Shown: positions 14,185-21,546 of the stretch, one piece after another | How the letters are laid out: every line of letters starts with the position of its first letter | Position numbering within the stretch: the stretch's first letter is position 1 | Source: a virus | IMG/VR virus record: IMGVR_UViG_3300037264_003978 | Span: 1-33,120 of that record | Direction: 5' to 3' (one strand) | DNA: 33,120 nt | The notes under the pieces: model-generated | The model's input: only the letters and a program-made list of their open reading frames with translations | Databases searched by the model: none | Told to the model about the DNA's origin: nothing | Position numbers and translations under genes: made by a program

Positions 14185-16191
14185 GTGGGATCTGATCATT
14201 TATCTTTTCATCTTAGCGATGAATTTGTTAATAAATATAAAAACGTAAAGCCTAGTTGGGGATTTCCTATAGGCGCTAATAATAGTTTAGGTGAGTTAAC
14301 CTATATTACTAAGTACGCTCGCATTAAAGATAATGGGCAGAAAGAACGCTGGTTTGAGTGTACCAGGCGGGTCATTGAAGGAATGTATTCTATTCTTAAA
14401 GATCATTGCATAGAAAATAAAACTCCATGGAATCATCCCAAAGCACAGCGAAGTGCTGAAGATGCTTTTGATAGAATGTTTAATTTTAAATGGACACCCC
14501 CTGGACGGGGGTTATGGATGATGGGTACAAAATTTATAAGTGAACACTTATCTGCTAGTTTACAAAATTGTGGGTTTCAATCCACCCAGCACTTGGGAGT
14601 GAGGAATCCTACCAGACCTTTTGTACGTCTTATGGAAATGTCTATGCTTGGTATTGGTGTGGGCTTTGATACTCAGGGTGCAGGAAAATTGGCAATCTAC
14701 AGTCCCAACGCAGATAAAGTGGAAACCATAGTGATAGAAGATTCAAGGGAGGGGTGGTGTGAATCTGTAGATAGATTATTGCAATCATATTTATTGCCTC
14801 ATCAAAATGCAGTAGAATTTAATTATTCTTTAATTCGTAAGGGTGGTTCTCCCATTAAGGGATTTGGAGGTATAGCTGCCGGGCCAGAGCCATTAATAGC
14901 TTTGCACCAAAGGCTTTCATTATTGCTTGATAATAGAAACTCTGAAAAAATAACATCTACTGATATAGTAGATATCATGAATATGATTGGGTTGTGTGTT
15001 GTGTCTGGAAATGTTCGACGCTCTGCTGAGTTGGCTCTTGGGGATGCAGATGACAAAGATTTTTTGACCCTTAAGGATTGGCGAATTAATCCAGAAAGGA
15101 TGGGGCCATCTGGTTGGGGGCATTTATCAAATAATTCTATTTTTGCACACTCTGGTGAGAATTATAATCATTTGATTGAATCAATAGTGCTTAATGGAGA
15201 ACCTGGATTAATTTATATGGACATAACTAGGGGGTATGGAAGATTGATAGACCCCAAAAATAATAAAGACTATAGAGTGGCAGGAGTAAATCCTTGTGCC
15301 GAACAGAGTTTAGAGGATCAAGAATTATGCACCTTGGTAGAAACTTATCCTATTAAGCATGAATCATTGGAAGATTATTTGGCAACCATTAAAGTTGCAT
15401 ATTTATATGGCAAGGCAGTTACTATGTTGCCTACTCATTGGCCAGAGACTAATGAAGTAATGACTAGAAATAGAAGAATTGGAACGTCAATGTCGGGAAT
15501 CGTACAATTTGCAGAAAGATATGGATGGGAACAACTTCGTAAATGGTCGGATACTGCTTATGCAGAGATAAATCGGCGGGATCAAAAATACTCCGAATGG
15601 CTAGGCGTCAGAGAGTCTATTAAGACCACCACAATCAAGCCTAGCGGTACTGTGTCGCTATTGGCGGGAGTTACTCCTGGTGTTCATTGGCCGGTGGCAG
15701 CCGATTATTATATTAGGCGGCAAAGATTTTCTAAGCATGATGGTGCTGTTCCAGTTTTTATTGATGCTGGTTATCATGTAGAGCCAGATGCCGTGGATGA
15801 TGAAAATACAGTAGTGATAGAGTTTCCTACAATTGGACCTTCGGTTAGGTCAGAAAAAGATGTATCGGTATGGGAGAAGGTGGCTTTGGCTGTATTGATG
15901 CAAAGACATTGGGCTGACAATGCTGTTTCAGCTACGTTCACCTTTAGAGAAGATGAGCATAGTGAGATTGAAGCTGTATTGAGAGCTTTTGCTGGACAGC
16001 TAAAATCTGTATCATTTCTTCCTATATATGATGGGGGCGCATATAAGCAAATGCCATATGAGCCTATTGAAGAAGATGTGTATAGAACTATGATAGAGGG
16101 TCTAAAGCCTATTGATTGGAAAAGGTTATATAGGTCAGGAGTAGAGGCCGAGGGAGAGAAATTTTGCACAAATGATACTTGTCTAATATAA
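14185..16191 (+). CDS. nrdJ: Adenosylcobalamin-dependent (class II) ribonucleotide reductase
   Basis: A 668-aa class II ribonucleotide reductase of the monomeric Lactobacillus type. It reduces ribonucleotides to deoxyribonucleotides using a B12-derived radical and needs no second subunit or oxygen. Key residues align by spacing with the L. leichmannii enzyme: redox Cys129 (QNCGFQST) with Cys382 (QELCTL), thiyl-radical Cys371 inside NPCAEQ with Asn369 and Glu373, and the C-terminal relay pair Cys661/Cys666 (CTNDTC). The PSGT phosphate loop is at 486-489. The GTG at 14185 has GGAG four bases before it; no ATG in frame is nearby. It depends on cobalamin made or imported by the host. It lies between the glycan cassette and the head genes. 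Confidence 0.95.
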   Translation: MGSDHLSFHLSDEFVNKYKNVKPSWGFPIGANNSLGELTYITKYARIKDNGQKERWFECTRRVIEGMYSILKDHCIENKTPWNHPKAQRSAEDAFDRMFNFKWTPPGRGLWMMGTKFISEHLSASLQNCGFQSTQHLGVRNPTRPFVRLMEMSMLGIGVGFDTQGAGKLAIYSPNADKVETIVIEDSREGWCESVDRLLQSYLLPHQNAVEFNYSLIRKGGSPIKGFGGIAAGPEPLIALHQRLSLLLDNRNSEKITSTDIVDIMNMIGLCVVSGNVRRSAELALGDADDKDFLTLKDWRINPERMGPSGWGHLSNNSIFAHSGENYNHLIESIVLNGEPGLIYMDITRGYGRLIDPKNNKDYRVAGVNPCAEQSLEDQELCTLVETYPIKHESLEDYLATIKVAYLYGKAVTMLPTHWPETNEVMTRNRRIGTSMSGIVQFAERYGWEQLRKWSDTAYAEINRRDQKYSEWLGVRESIKTTTIKPSGTVSLLAGVTPGVHWPVAADYYIRRQRFSKHDGAVPVFIDAGYHVEPDAVDDENTVVIEFPTIGPSVRSEKDVSVWEKVALAVLMQRHWADNAVSATFTFREDEHSEIEAVLRAFAGQLKSVSFLPIYDGGAYKQMPYEPIEEDVYRTMIEGLKPIDWKRLYRSGVEAEGEKFCTNDTCLI

Positions 16192-16192
16192 T
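16164..16192 (+). promoter_or_regulatory. Sigma70-type promoter inside the end of nrdJ
   Basis: TTGCAC at 16164-16169, a 17-nt spacer and TATAAT at 16187-16192, overlapping the nrdJ stop. A start near 16199 gives a short leader containing AAAGGG before the ATG at 16216. Confidence 0.55.
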
Positions 16193-16215
16193 GAATATAT
16201 GGATAAAGGGATATT

Positions 16216-16365
16216 ATGCAAATAGGAACTTATCGAGGGGTTGAATGCGATGAGGCTTTTGATATTTCACCAGCCCCCTCCAAATTTGCTACATATATTT
16301 ATTGCGATGAGTGTCGAGAAGTGCATATTTTTTTATTAGAGGGCCATATCGAGATAGAGAATTAG
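16216..16365 (+). CDS. Small Cys-containing protein, 49 aa
   Basis: A 49-residue ORF (starts MQIGTYRGVECDEAF, ends HIEIEN) with a good AAAGGG ribosome-binding site six to seven bases before its ATG and a promoter-like sequence overlapping the end of nrdJ. It has one CxxC knuckle (YCDEC near residue 30) plus a single Cys at 11, so it could bind a metal ion or form a half zinc ribbon. It is acidic. The function is unknown; position and signals support real coding. Confidence 0.6.
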   Translation: MQIGTYRGVECDEAFDISPAPSKFATYIYCDECREVHIFLLEGHIEIEN

Positions 16366-16382
16366 TTTTAATATAAAAAGTG

Positions 16383-16391
16383 TGCTATAAT
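16383..16391 (+). promoter_or_regulatory. Extended -10, leaderless start at 16399
   Basis: TGC plus TATAAT at 16386-16391 with seven bases between it and the ATG at 16399. No Shine-Dalgarno sequence fits between them and no good -35 is seen. Confidence 0.6.
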
Positions 16392-16398
16392 AATTCAT

Positions 16399-16731
16399 AT
16401 GTCGGCACTAAAAGGCGTTAAGCGTGATCATGTCATTGAATCATCCTACGGGGTTTGCCTTTGGGACATAGAAGGCAAATATTTGTCTGATGGTGATGGA
16501 TATCTTTCTTTGGAGGGGTTTGTGGGAGACGTAAAGGTGGAAGAAAAAATGCGCGCAGCGGCATATTATTGGTTGGAAGAAAATAAAGGACATCCTAAAT
16601 GGATTCCAGGGGTTAGGAAAATTTCAGACATAGAATGGAAAGAGCAACAAGATAGATTAGTAAATGGTCTAATTCCAGATCCTTTAGAAGAAATTAAATT
16701 AGCCGCACAGCGTAGGCAGGGGAAATTATAG
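16399..16731 (+). CDS. Unknown protein upstream of the portal gene, 110 aa
   Basis: A 110-aa protein with an N-terminal beta-like region (SSYGVCLWDIEGKYLSDGDG), a Trp-containing helix (AAAYYWLEENKG) and a charged C-terminal helix (PLEEIKLAAQRRQGKL). There is no membrane segment. The TAG stop lies one base before the portal start, so the two are likely on one mRNA, and the presumed promoter makes this gene the leaderless first gene of the portal unit. The shape (short, charged tail) could suit a small packaging or portal-associated factor, but I do not recognise the family. Confidence 0.72.
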   Translation: MSALKGVKRDHVIESSYGVCLWDIEGKYLSDGDGYLSLEGFVGDVKVEEKMRAAAYYWLEENKGHPKWIPGVRKISDIEWKEQQDRLVNGLIPDPLEEIKLAAQRRQGKL

Positions 16732-16732
16732 A

Positions 16733-18382
16733 ATGCCACATACTGCAGAATTAGTAGAAGAAAATTTGATTACTGATAATGATACTGTTGTATATCTAAA
16801 TGATATTGATATAGAAATGTTGCATGATGATATGGAAGCAGTTTCGAATGATCCTTTTTTAAAAATTAACAAATCTAGCCTTAGTCGTAAAAGTAAAGCC
16901 AAGTGGTCTAGATTACAAAAAAAGCTAGAAGGTACTGGCGGTGCCGAAACAAAGTATGTAGATCCAGAGGCAGTAACGGCATATGCTATTTTTGATTTAG
17001 CGGTTCCTCCTTTTGATCTAGACGCTCTGGCCGCACTGTTTGAAGAAAATGCTATTTTGCAAGCCGCTGTTACTGCTAGAGCAATGAACACGGTTGGATT
17101 GGGATTTTCTTGGGCTCCAAATATTAAGGCTCAAAAGCAAACTGAAAAATCTTCTTTGTCTGCCATGAAAGCCGATAAGACTAGGACTTTTCATCAGAAG
17201 CATATGGAAGGTCTATATGAAATGTTTGAAGGATTTAATGATGAAGAAACTATGGTGGAAACATTAATTAAAGTTTGGACAGACACTTTGGTATTGGGAA
17301 ATGGATATTTAGAAATTGGTAGACAGCGTAATGGTAAGGTAGGATATGTAGGCCATATTCCTGGTCATTTGATGAGAATCAGAAAAGCGCGTGATGGTTT
17401 TGTACAAAGTGCCAATCAGACAAATATATTTTTTAGAAATTTGGGAGATGCGGAAACACCAGATCCAATTAATGATGATGATAGTCCCAATGAAGTTATT
17501 AATTTTAAAATGTATTCACCCAGAAATTCATATTATGGAGTGCCACCTAGCGTTTCTGCATTATCTGCTTTAGTGGGTGATAAATTTGCACAAGAGTATA
17601 ATATTGATTACTTTGAAAATAAGGCCATACCTAGATATGCCATTATTTTGAAGGGGTTCAAATTATCAGAGAAAAGCAAAAAAGAATTAATTAGCTATTT
17701 TAGAAATGAGCTTAAGGGAAAAAGCCATGGAACATTGGTAGTTCCAATACCAGCCACTATCGGAAGCAATACGCAGACTGATGTAAGATTTGAAAAACTT
17801 GAAGCTGGTTCACAAGATTCGTCTTTTGATAAATACAGAAAAGCCAATAGAGATGAGATTGTAGTTGCATATCGTGTTCCCCCAACTAAAATTGCTATTT
17901 TTGAAAGTGCCAACTTGGCGATTGCTAGAGACGCAGATAAAACTTTTAAGACCCAGGTGGTGGGGCCTGATCAACATACAATTGAGAGGAAACTGGATAG
18001 GGTTGTTAGGGAGTTCTCAGATTTGTTTACATTTAAATTAAATCAATTAGATATTGTTGATGAGGATATTCAATCTAGAATTAATGATAGATATTTGAGA
18101 ACAGAGGTAATCACTCCAAATGAGGCTAGACAGTCTATCAATAAGCCACCTATTGATGGAGGCGATGCGGTATTGCCGTATCCCGTTAAAGCTAAAATGG
18201 AAGCAGATAAAAACAATGTCTCTAGTCCTGGGGCACCTATCGGTAATGCGAATTCAGCGGCTACCAATCCGCCCAAATCGGGGGAAGACAATAAAACTAT
18301 ACCTAGCGATAAGGATGTAGTTGGTGAAAACGCGGTAGATGGGCAAGTTCAAGACTCTAAAGGGGTTAGAGAAAAAGAATAG
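16733..18382 (+). CDS. Phage portal protein
   Basis: A 549-aa portal subunit (HK97/SPP1-like phage_portal superfamily). As a dodecamer it forms the ring at one vertex of the procapsid, gates DNA entry and anchors the neck. A variable acidic N-terminus (1-60) leads into the wing and stem; LGNGYLEIGRQRNG, MYSPRNSYYGVPP and SALSALVGDKFAQEYNIDYF are typical core segments. VAYRVPPTKIAIFESANLA is the conserved region near the clip and crown. The last 50 residues are Pro/Asn/Gly/Asp-rich and likely disordered. AGGGGAA lies eight bases before the ATG. No terminase is beside it, which is unusual for this gene order. Confidence 0.93.
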   Translation: MPHTAELVEENLITDNDTVVYLNDIDIEMLHDDMEAVSNDPFLKINKSSLSRKSKAKWSRLQKKLEGTGGAETKYVDPEAVTAYAIFDLAVPPFDLDALAALFEENAILQAAVTARAMNTVGLGFSWAPNIKAQKQTEKSSLSAMKADKTRTFHQKHMEGLYEMFEGFNDEETMVETLIKVWTDTLVLGNGYLEIGRQRNGKVGYVGHIPGHLMRIRKARDGFVQSANQTNIFFRNLGDAETPDPINDDDSPNEVINFKMYSPRNSYYGVPPSVSALSALVGDKFAQEYNIDYFENKAIPRYAIILKGFKLSEKSKKELISYFRNELKGKSHGTLVVPIPATIGSNTQTDVRFEKLEAGSQDSSFDKYRKANRDEIVVAYRVPPTKIAIFESANLAIARDADKTFKTQVVGPDQHTIERKLDRVVREFSDLFTFKLNQLDIVDEDIQSRINDRYLRTEVITPNEARQSINKPPIDGGDAVLPYPVKAKMEADKNNVSSPGAPIGNANSAATNPPKSGEDNKTIPSDKDVVGENAVDGQVQDSKGVREKE

Positions 18383-18383
18383 A

Positions 18384-18392
18384 TGTTATAAT
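18384..18392 (+). promoter_or_regulatory. Extended -10 directly after the portal stop
   Basis: TGT plus TATAAT at 18387-18392 starts two bases beyond the portal stop. The transcript would begin near 18399 and carry a GGGAG ribosome-binding site before the ATG at 18420, so this unit is leadered. Confidence 0.6.
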
Positions 18393-18419
18393 ATAATATA
18401 ACATTGAGATGGGAGAAAT

Positions 18420-18656
18420 ATGGAAGGCGATATTATAGCTTCTGGCGTAGTTACTACTGGTAATTCTGTCACTATAACAGATAGATCGTTTTTATGGATG
18501 GTTGCTATTCATACTGCAGTTGTTACTACAGTAATTTTTAATGACAGATATACGGTGACTATACCAGCAGCGTTGAATGAATTTGTAACGGTACCTGGAA
18601 ATTATCAAAAAATAACAGTTTCTGGGGCTCAGGTTGATTATATAGTTATTGGATAA
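18420..18656 (+). CDS. Small beta-rich protein between portal and protease, 78 aa
   Basis: A 78-residue protein with a Val/Thr/Ile-rich beta-sheet pattern (GVVTTGNSVTITD, YTVTIPAALNEFVTVPG) and no Cys or membrane segment. GGGAG lies four bases before the ATG. Its composition and its place in the head module suggest a small virion component such as a head-decoration or head-fibre subunit. This is inferred from context; I cannot assign a family. Confidence 0.65.
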   Translation: MEGDIIASGVVTTGNSVTITDRSFLWMVAIHTAVVTTVIFNDRYTVTIPAALNEFVTVPGNYQKITVSGAQVDYIVIG

Positions 18657-18663
18657 AATTGCA

Positions 18664-18692
18664 TTGATATGGTTTAGATGATATGATATAAT
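18664..18692 (+). promoter_or_regulatory. Strong promoter before the protease-scaffold gene
   Basis: TTGATA at 18664-18669, an exact 17-nt spacer and TGA plus TATAAT at 18687-18692. It is the best match to consensus in the window. Only four bases separate it from the ATG at 18697, which again suggests a leaderless message. Confidence 0.75.
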
Positions 18693-18696
18693 AAAT

Positions 18697-20145
18697 ATGC
18701 CAATACAGCCATGTAGTAAAGAGGGAAAGCCTGGATATCAATATGGTGATAGTGGCATATGTTATACTGACAAAGATGCTAGAGCAAAAGCAGAAGCCCA
18801 GCGTCAAGCTATATTGGCTAGTGGCTATAAGGAGAATAAAGTGGCGGGAGCACCTTTACTTTTAAATTTTCCAATTCAAAAGGTAGATAAAAAGCAAAGA
18901 GTGATTACTGGAGTTGCTACAGCAGATAATGTTGATCCAGAGGGCGATAAGATTGATTTCAATGCTTCAATACAAGCTTTTGGAGATTGGGTTGGCAATA
19001 TAAGAGAAATGCATGAGCCAAAAGCCGTTGGTAAAGCCATGAATTATAAACAAGTTAGCGTACCATATGAAGGTGATATCTATAATGGTATAGAAGTTAA
19101 AGCACATATTTCAAAAGGTGCCGAGGATACTTGGCAGAAAATTTTGGATGGAACGCTAACTGGTTTTTCTGTTGGTGGAAAAATTTTAGATAAAACTCAT
19201 TATTTTGATGAGGATAAAAATCAACCAATTCGCATTATTAGAAAATATGAGTTGGGGGAATTAAGTTTGGTGGACAATCCGGGCAACCCTGCCGCTCGAA
19301 TCAATTTAGTAAAAAGAGCAGGAGATGGAACTCTTCAATGGGTTTTAAGGAAGGATTATGCACTATATATTTCCAGAAAAGAGCAGGATGTATATGTTGA
19401 TCCTACACAAGATAAGATAGACGCAAATGATTTAGTTTTGGTGGGTACAGTAAATGAATTGGGTGCAGATATAGTAGAAAAAGTTATAACAAGCACCTTG
19501 GTCACTAACCCTGCTATGGAGGTTAAAAATACTATGGATAATTTGCAAAATAATGATGAAACTGATATTGTTGCCAATATGGATCTTACTCCAGAGCAGC
19601 AGGATGGTGTCATTACAAAGTTTAAGAGTGTACTATTTGGTAATAGTACTGCGGGGTCATATACAACATCTTCAGGATTAATACCGAATATTAATATTTA
19701 TAATCATCCAGATCCGGTCGAAAAGGCCGCTTCTGCTGTTTTGGAAGTAGAAGAAGATTCCATTGTGTCAGAAGATGCAATGGACGATGGAGGTACAGAA
19801 GTGGATATCGAACAGATAACGGAAGTCCTCAGCTCGCTTCTTGATGAAAAGTTGACTAAGGTTAAGAGTGAAATCTCTGAAGACTTGGACACTAAGATTG
19901 AAGAGAAAGTGGAAGAAATTCAGAAGTCTGTTTCGGACATTTCTGAAAAAGTTGAGGCAACCGAAAGTTCGCTTGAAGAAGTGAATGATAAAGTTGAGCA
20001 AGTTGAGAAATCTGGAGCGATTAAGAAGTCAGTCGATGCAACAGATGAAGATGACACTCTTGAGAAGAGTGTTGAAACGGAGTCTTTCTGGGGTAACAAG
20101 TTTGTCCCCAAAGAGGTTATTGAAGCTTGTGGCTATAGTTCATAA
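18697..20145 (+). CDS. Prohead protease with C-terminal scaffold-like coiled coil
   Basis: A 482-aa protein. Residues about 55-205 form a herpes/HK97-fold prohead protease (XkdF-like). ITGVATADNVDPEGDKI is the first strand region, His106 is in REMHEPKAVG, Ser158 is in TGFSVGG, and the third acidic position lies in LSLVDNPGNP (190-197). The protease matures the capsid by cutting itself and head proteins. A long C-terminal segment (about 370-440) is a Glu/Lys/Val coiled coil like a scaffolding delta domain, so protease and scaffold appear fused. The first 23 residues carry two Cys in a Gly/Tyr-rich motif (CSKEGKPGYQYGDSGICYT) seen in other phage proteins. The mRNA is likely leaderless. Confidence 0.88.
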   Translation: MPIQPCSKEGKPGYQYGDSGICYTDKDARAKAEAQRQAILASGYKENKVAGAPLLLNFPIQKVDKKQRVITGVATADNVDPEGDKIDFNASIQAFGDWVGNIREMHEPKAVGKAMNYKQVSVPYEGDIYNGIEVKAHISKGAEDTWQKILDGTLTGFSVGGKILDKTHYFDEDKNQPIRIIRKYELGELSLVDNPGNPAARINLVKRAGDGTLQWVLRKDYALYISRKEQDVYVDPTQDKIDANDLVLVGTVNELGADIVEKVITSTLVTNPAMEVKNTMDNLQNNDETDIVANMDLTPEQQDGVITKFKSVLFGNSTAGSYTTSSGLIPNINIYNHPDPVEKAASAVLEVEEDSIVSEDAMDDGGTEVDIEQITEVLSSLLDEKLTKVKSEISEDLDTKIEEKVEEIQKSVSDISEKVEATESSLEEVNDKVEQVEKSGAIKKSVDATDEDDTLEKSVETESFWGNKFVPKEVIEACGYSS

Positions 20146-20165
20146 GCAGGAGGTTATTATTTAAA

Positions 20166-21194
20166 ATGGGTAATAAAGAATTATTAGAAAAAGTAGTAAG
20201 CACGTCGCAAATCGGTGCTGGTGGCGGGGGTCTTTTAAATGCAAAGCAGGCTAACAAATTCCTAGATTTTGTTGTTAATCAGTCTGTTCTTGTTGCAGAC
20301 ACTCGTTTTGTTCGTATGAATGAGCCAACGCAGGATATTGATAAAGTCAATATTGGTGCTAGGATTATGCGTAAGGCAACTGAGGCTATTGATGATGGCG
20401 TCAATGCTGACCCTACATTTTCAAAGATTAGTTTAACAACCGTTAAGCTTCGTTTGGACTGGGAGCTTTCTAGTGAAGGCTTGGAAGACAATATTGAGGG
20501 AGACTCTTTGGAGGATCATGTTGCTTCGTTAATGGCTCGTCAAACAGCTAATGACTTAGAAGATTTGGTGATTCATGGAGATACAACTTCAACCAATTCA
20601 TTGCTAAAGGCTCTTGATGGCTACAGAAAACTTGCGCGAGCAAATGCGCGTGTTGTTGATGCCGCTGGAGCGAATCTAACCAGATCTACATTTGACAAGG
20701 CTCTTAGGAGTCTGCCAAATAAGTATCTGCAACGTAGAAGTCAACTTAAGTGGTACACTAGCTCTAGTTTAGTTCAGGACTACATTTGGTCATTAACATT
20801 GACTGGAACTGCCGGTATTATTGATGGTACTGGCGCTCCGTCACCTGGATCAACATTGGGTGATCTGATCGTTAATGCTGGATCAGGTGCTGCCTCTGGT
20901 GGGGCAACTGGCAATACAGGCATACGTCCGTTTGGTATTCCTCTATGGGAGATTCCTCTTATGGAAGAGACTGAAGCTGGTACATATTCTGCTGCTGCTG
21001 GTAATCACGGAGTTTTGGAGCTGACATTCCCGCAAAATAGAATTATTGGGGTGCAGCGTGAAATTACAGTTTATCGTGAGTTTAAGCCGAAGAAGGATAC
21101 AATCGAATATACACAATTTATGAGAGTTGCTGCACAGATTGAGCATGCCGATGCATATGTGCATGTGCGTAATGTTAAGGTTAGAGCTACTTAA
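20166..21194 (+). CDS. Major capsid protein, HK97 fold
   Basis: A 342-aa protein. An N-terminal helical arm (NAKQANKFLDFVVNQ) is followed by RMNEPTQDIDKVNIGARIMRKAT (E-loop-like), a spine region (EGDSLEDHVASLMARQTANDLEDLVIHGD), and a Gly/Ser/Ala-rich insertion near 225-255 before a beta-rich C-terminus (HGVLELTFPQNRIIGVQREIT). It is the main shell subunit. AGGAGG sits 12 bases before the ATG, a little far, and the gene is followed by a strong hairpin, which fits very high expression limited to this gene. The neighbouring protease-scaffold supports the call. Confidence 0.9.
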   Translation: MGNKELLEKVVSTSQIGAGGGGLLNAKQANKFLDFVVNQSVLVADTRFVRMNEPTQDIDKVNIGARIMRKATEAIDDGVNADPTFSKISLTTVKLRLDWELSSEGLEDNIEGDSLEDHVASLMARQTANDLEDLVIHGDTTSTNSLLKALDGYRKLARANARVVDAAGANLTRSTFDKALRSLPNKYLQRRSQLKWYTSSSLVQDYIWSLTLTGTAGIIDGTGAPSPGSTLGDLIVNAGSGAASGGATGNTGIRPFGIPLWEIPLMEETEAGTYSAAAGNHGVLELTFPQNRIIGVQREITVYREFKPKKDTIEYTQFMRVAAQIEHADAYVHVRNVKVRAT

Positions 21195-21221
21195 AAAATT
21201 GTTAATTTAATTGAATGAAGG

Positions 21222-21248
21222 CAAAAGCCCCCTTTATGGGGGCTTTTG
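21222..21248 (+). terminator. Strong intrinsic terminator after the capsid gene
   Basis: A perfect 11-bp stem with five consecutive GC pairs (CAAAAGCCCCC with GGGGGCTTTTG) and a TTTAT loop. The T-rich 3' arm is followed by TGTTAT. It would insulate the abundant capsid message from the genes downstream. Confidence 0.85.
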
Positions 21249-21257
21249 TGTTATAAT
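21249..21257 (+). promoter_or_regulatory. Extended -10 immediately after the capsid terminator
   Basis: TGT plus TATAAT at 21252-21257 starts one base after the terminator stem. Six bases separate it from the ATG at 21264, so the start codon is at the expected +1. No -35 is possible inside the hairpin's GC stem. Confidence 0.65.
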
Positions 21258-21263
21258 ATATTA

Positions 21264-21530
21264 ATGATGCAATCTGCCGTTGATATAATGAACATAAAGC
21301 AGAATATAGATAGTATAAAGGAAGTGCCATGTGTTGTACCATTAAATATGGATGATAGAGTTGTTCTACATATGCATACAGGATGTGGATATAGTACAGC
21401 AAATGGTGTTATTTTTTCTGAAAAACATCCATTTCAATTGGTATATGCATCAGAAGCTACTGTTTTATTAGAAACTAATCGTTTTTGTATAGCAGAAAGA
21501 GAAGACGTAAAGGCGTTTTATAATTTATAA
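21264..21530 (+). CDS. Unknown small protein in the head-neck module, 88 aa
   Basis: An 88-aa protein starting MMQSAVDIMNIKQNI; the second ATG at 21267 is an alternative. It is mixed alpha/beta with DRVVLHMHTGCGYSTANG and two further Cys (EVPCV, NRFCIAE). There is no signal peptide or membrane segment. It is probably translated from a leaderless transcript beginning after the capsid terminator. I do not recognise the family; a minor head or neck role is plausible from position. Confidence 0.65.
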   Translation: MMQSAVDIMNIKQNIDSIKEVPCVVPLNMDDRVVLHMHTGCGYSTANGVIFSEKHPFQLVYASEATVLLETNRFCIAEREDVKAFYNL

Positions 21531-21531
21531 A

Positions 21532-21540
21532 TGATATAAT
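21532..21540 (+). promoter_or_regulatory. Extended -10, leaderless start of the connector gene
   Basis: TGA plus TATAAT at 21535-21540, then six bases to the ATG at 21547. It overlaps the stop region of the upstream gene and has no clear -35 or Shine-Dalgarno sequence. Confidence 0.6.
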
Positions 21541-21546
21541 GGTACT

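Noticed and set aside
21281-21289. Another TGATATAAT inside the gene at 21264
   Set aside because: It lies within coding sequence with no new gene start behind it. In AT-rich DNA such matches are expected, so I counted only sites placed before start codons.
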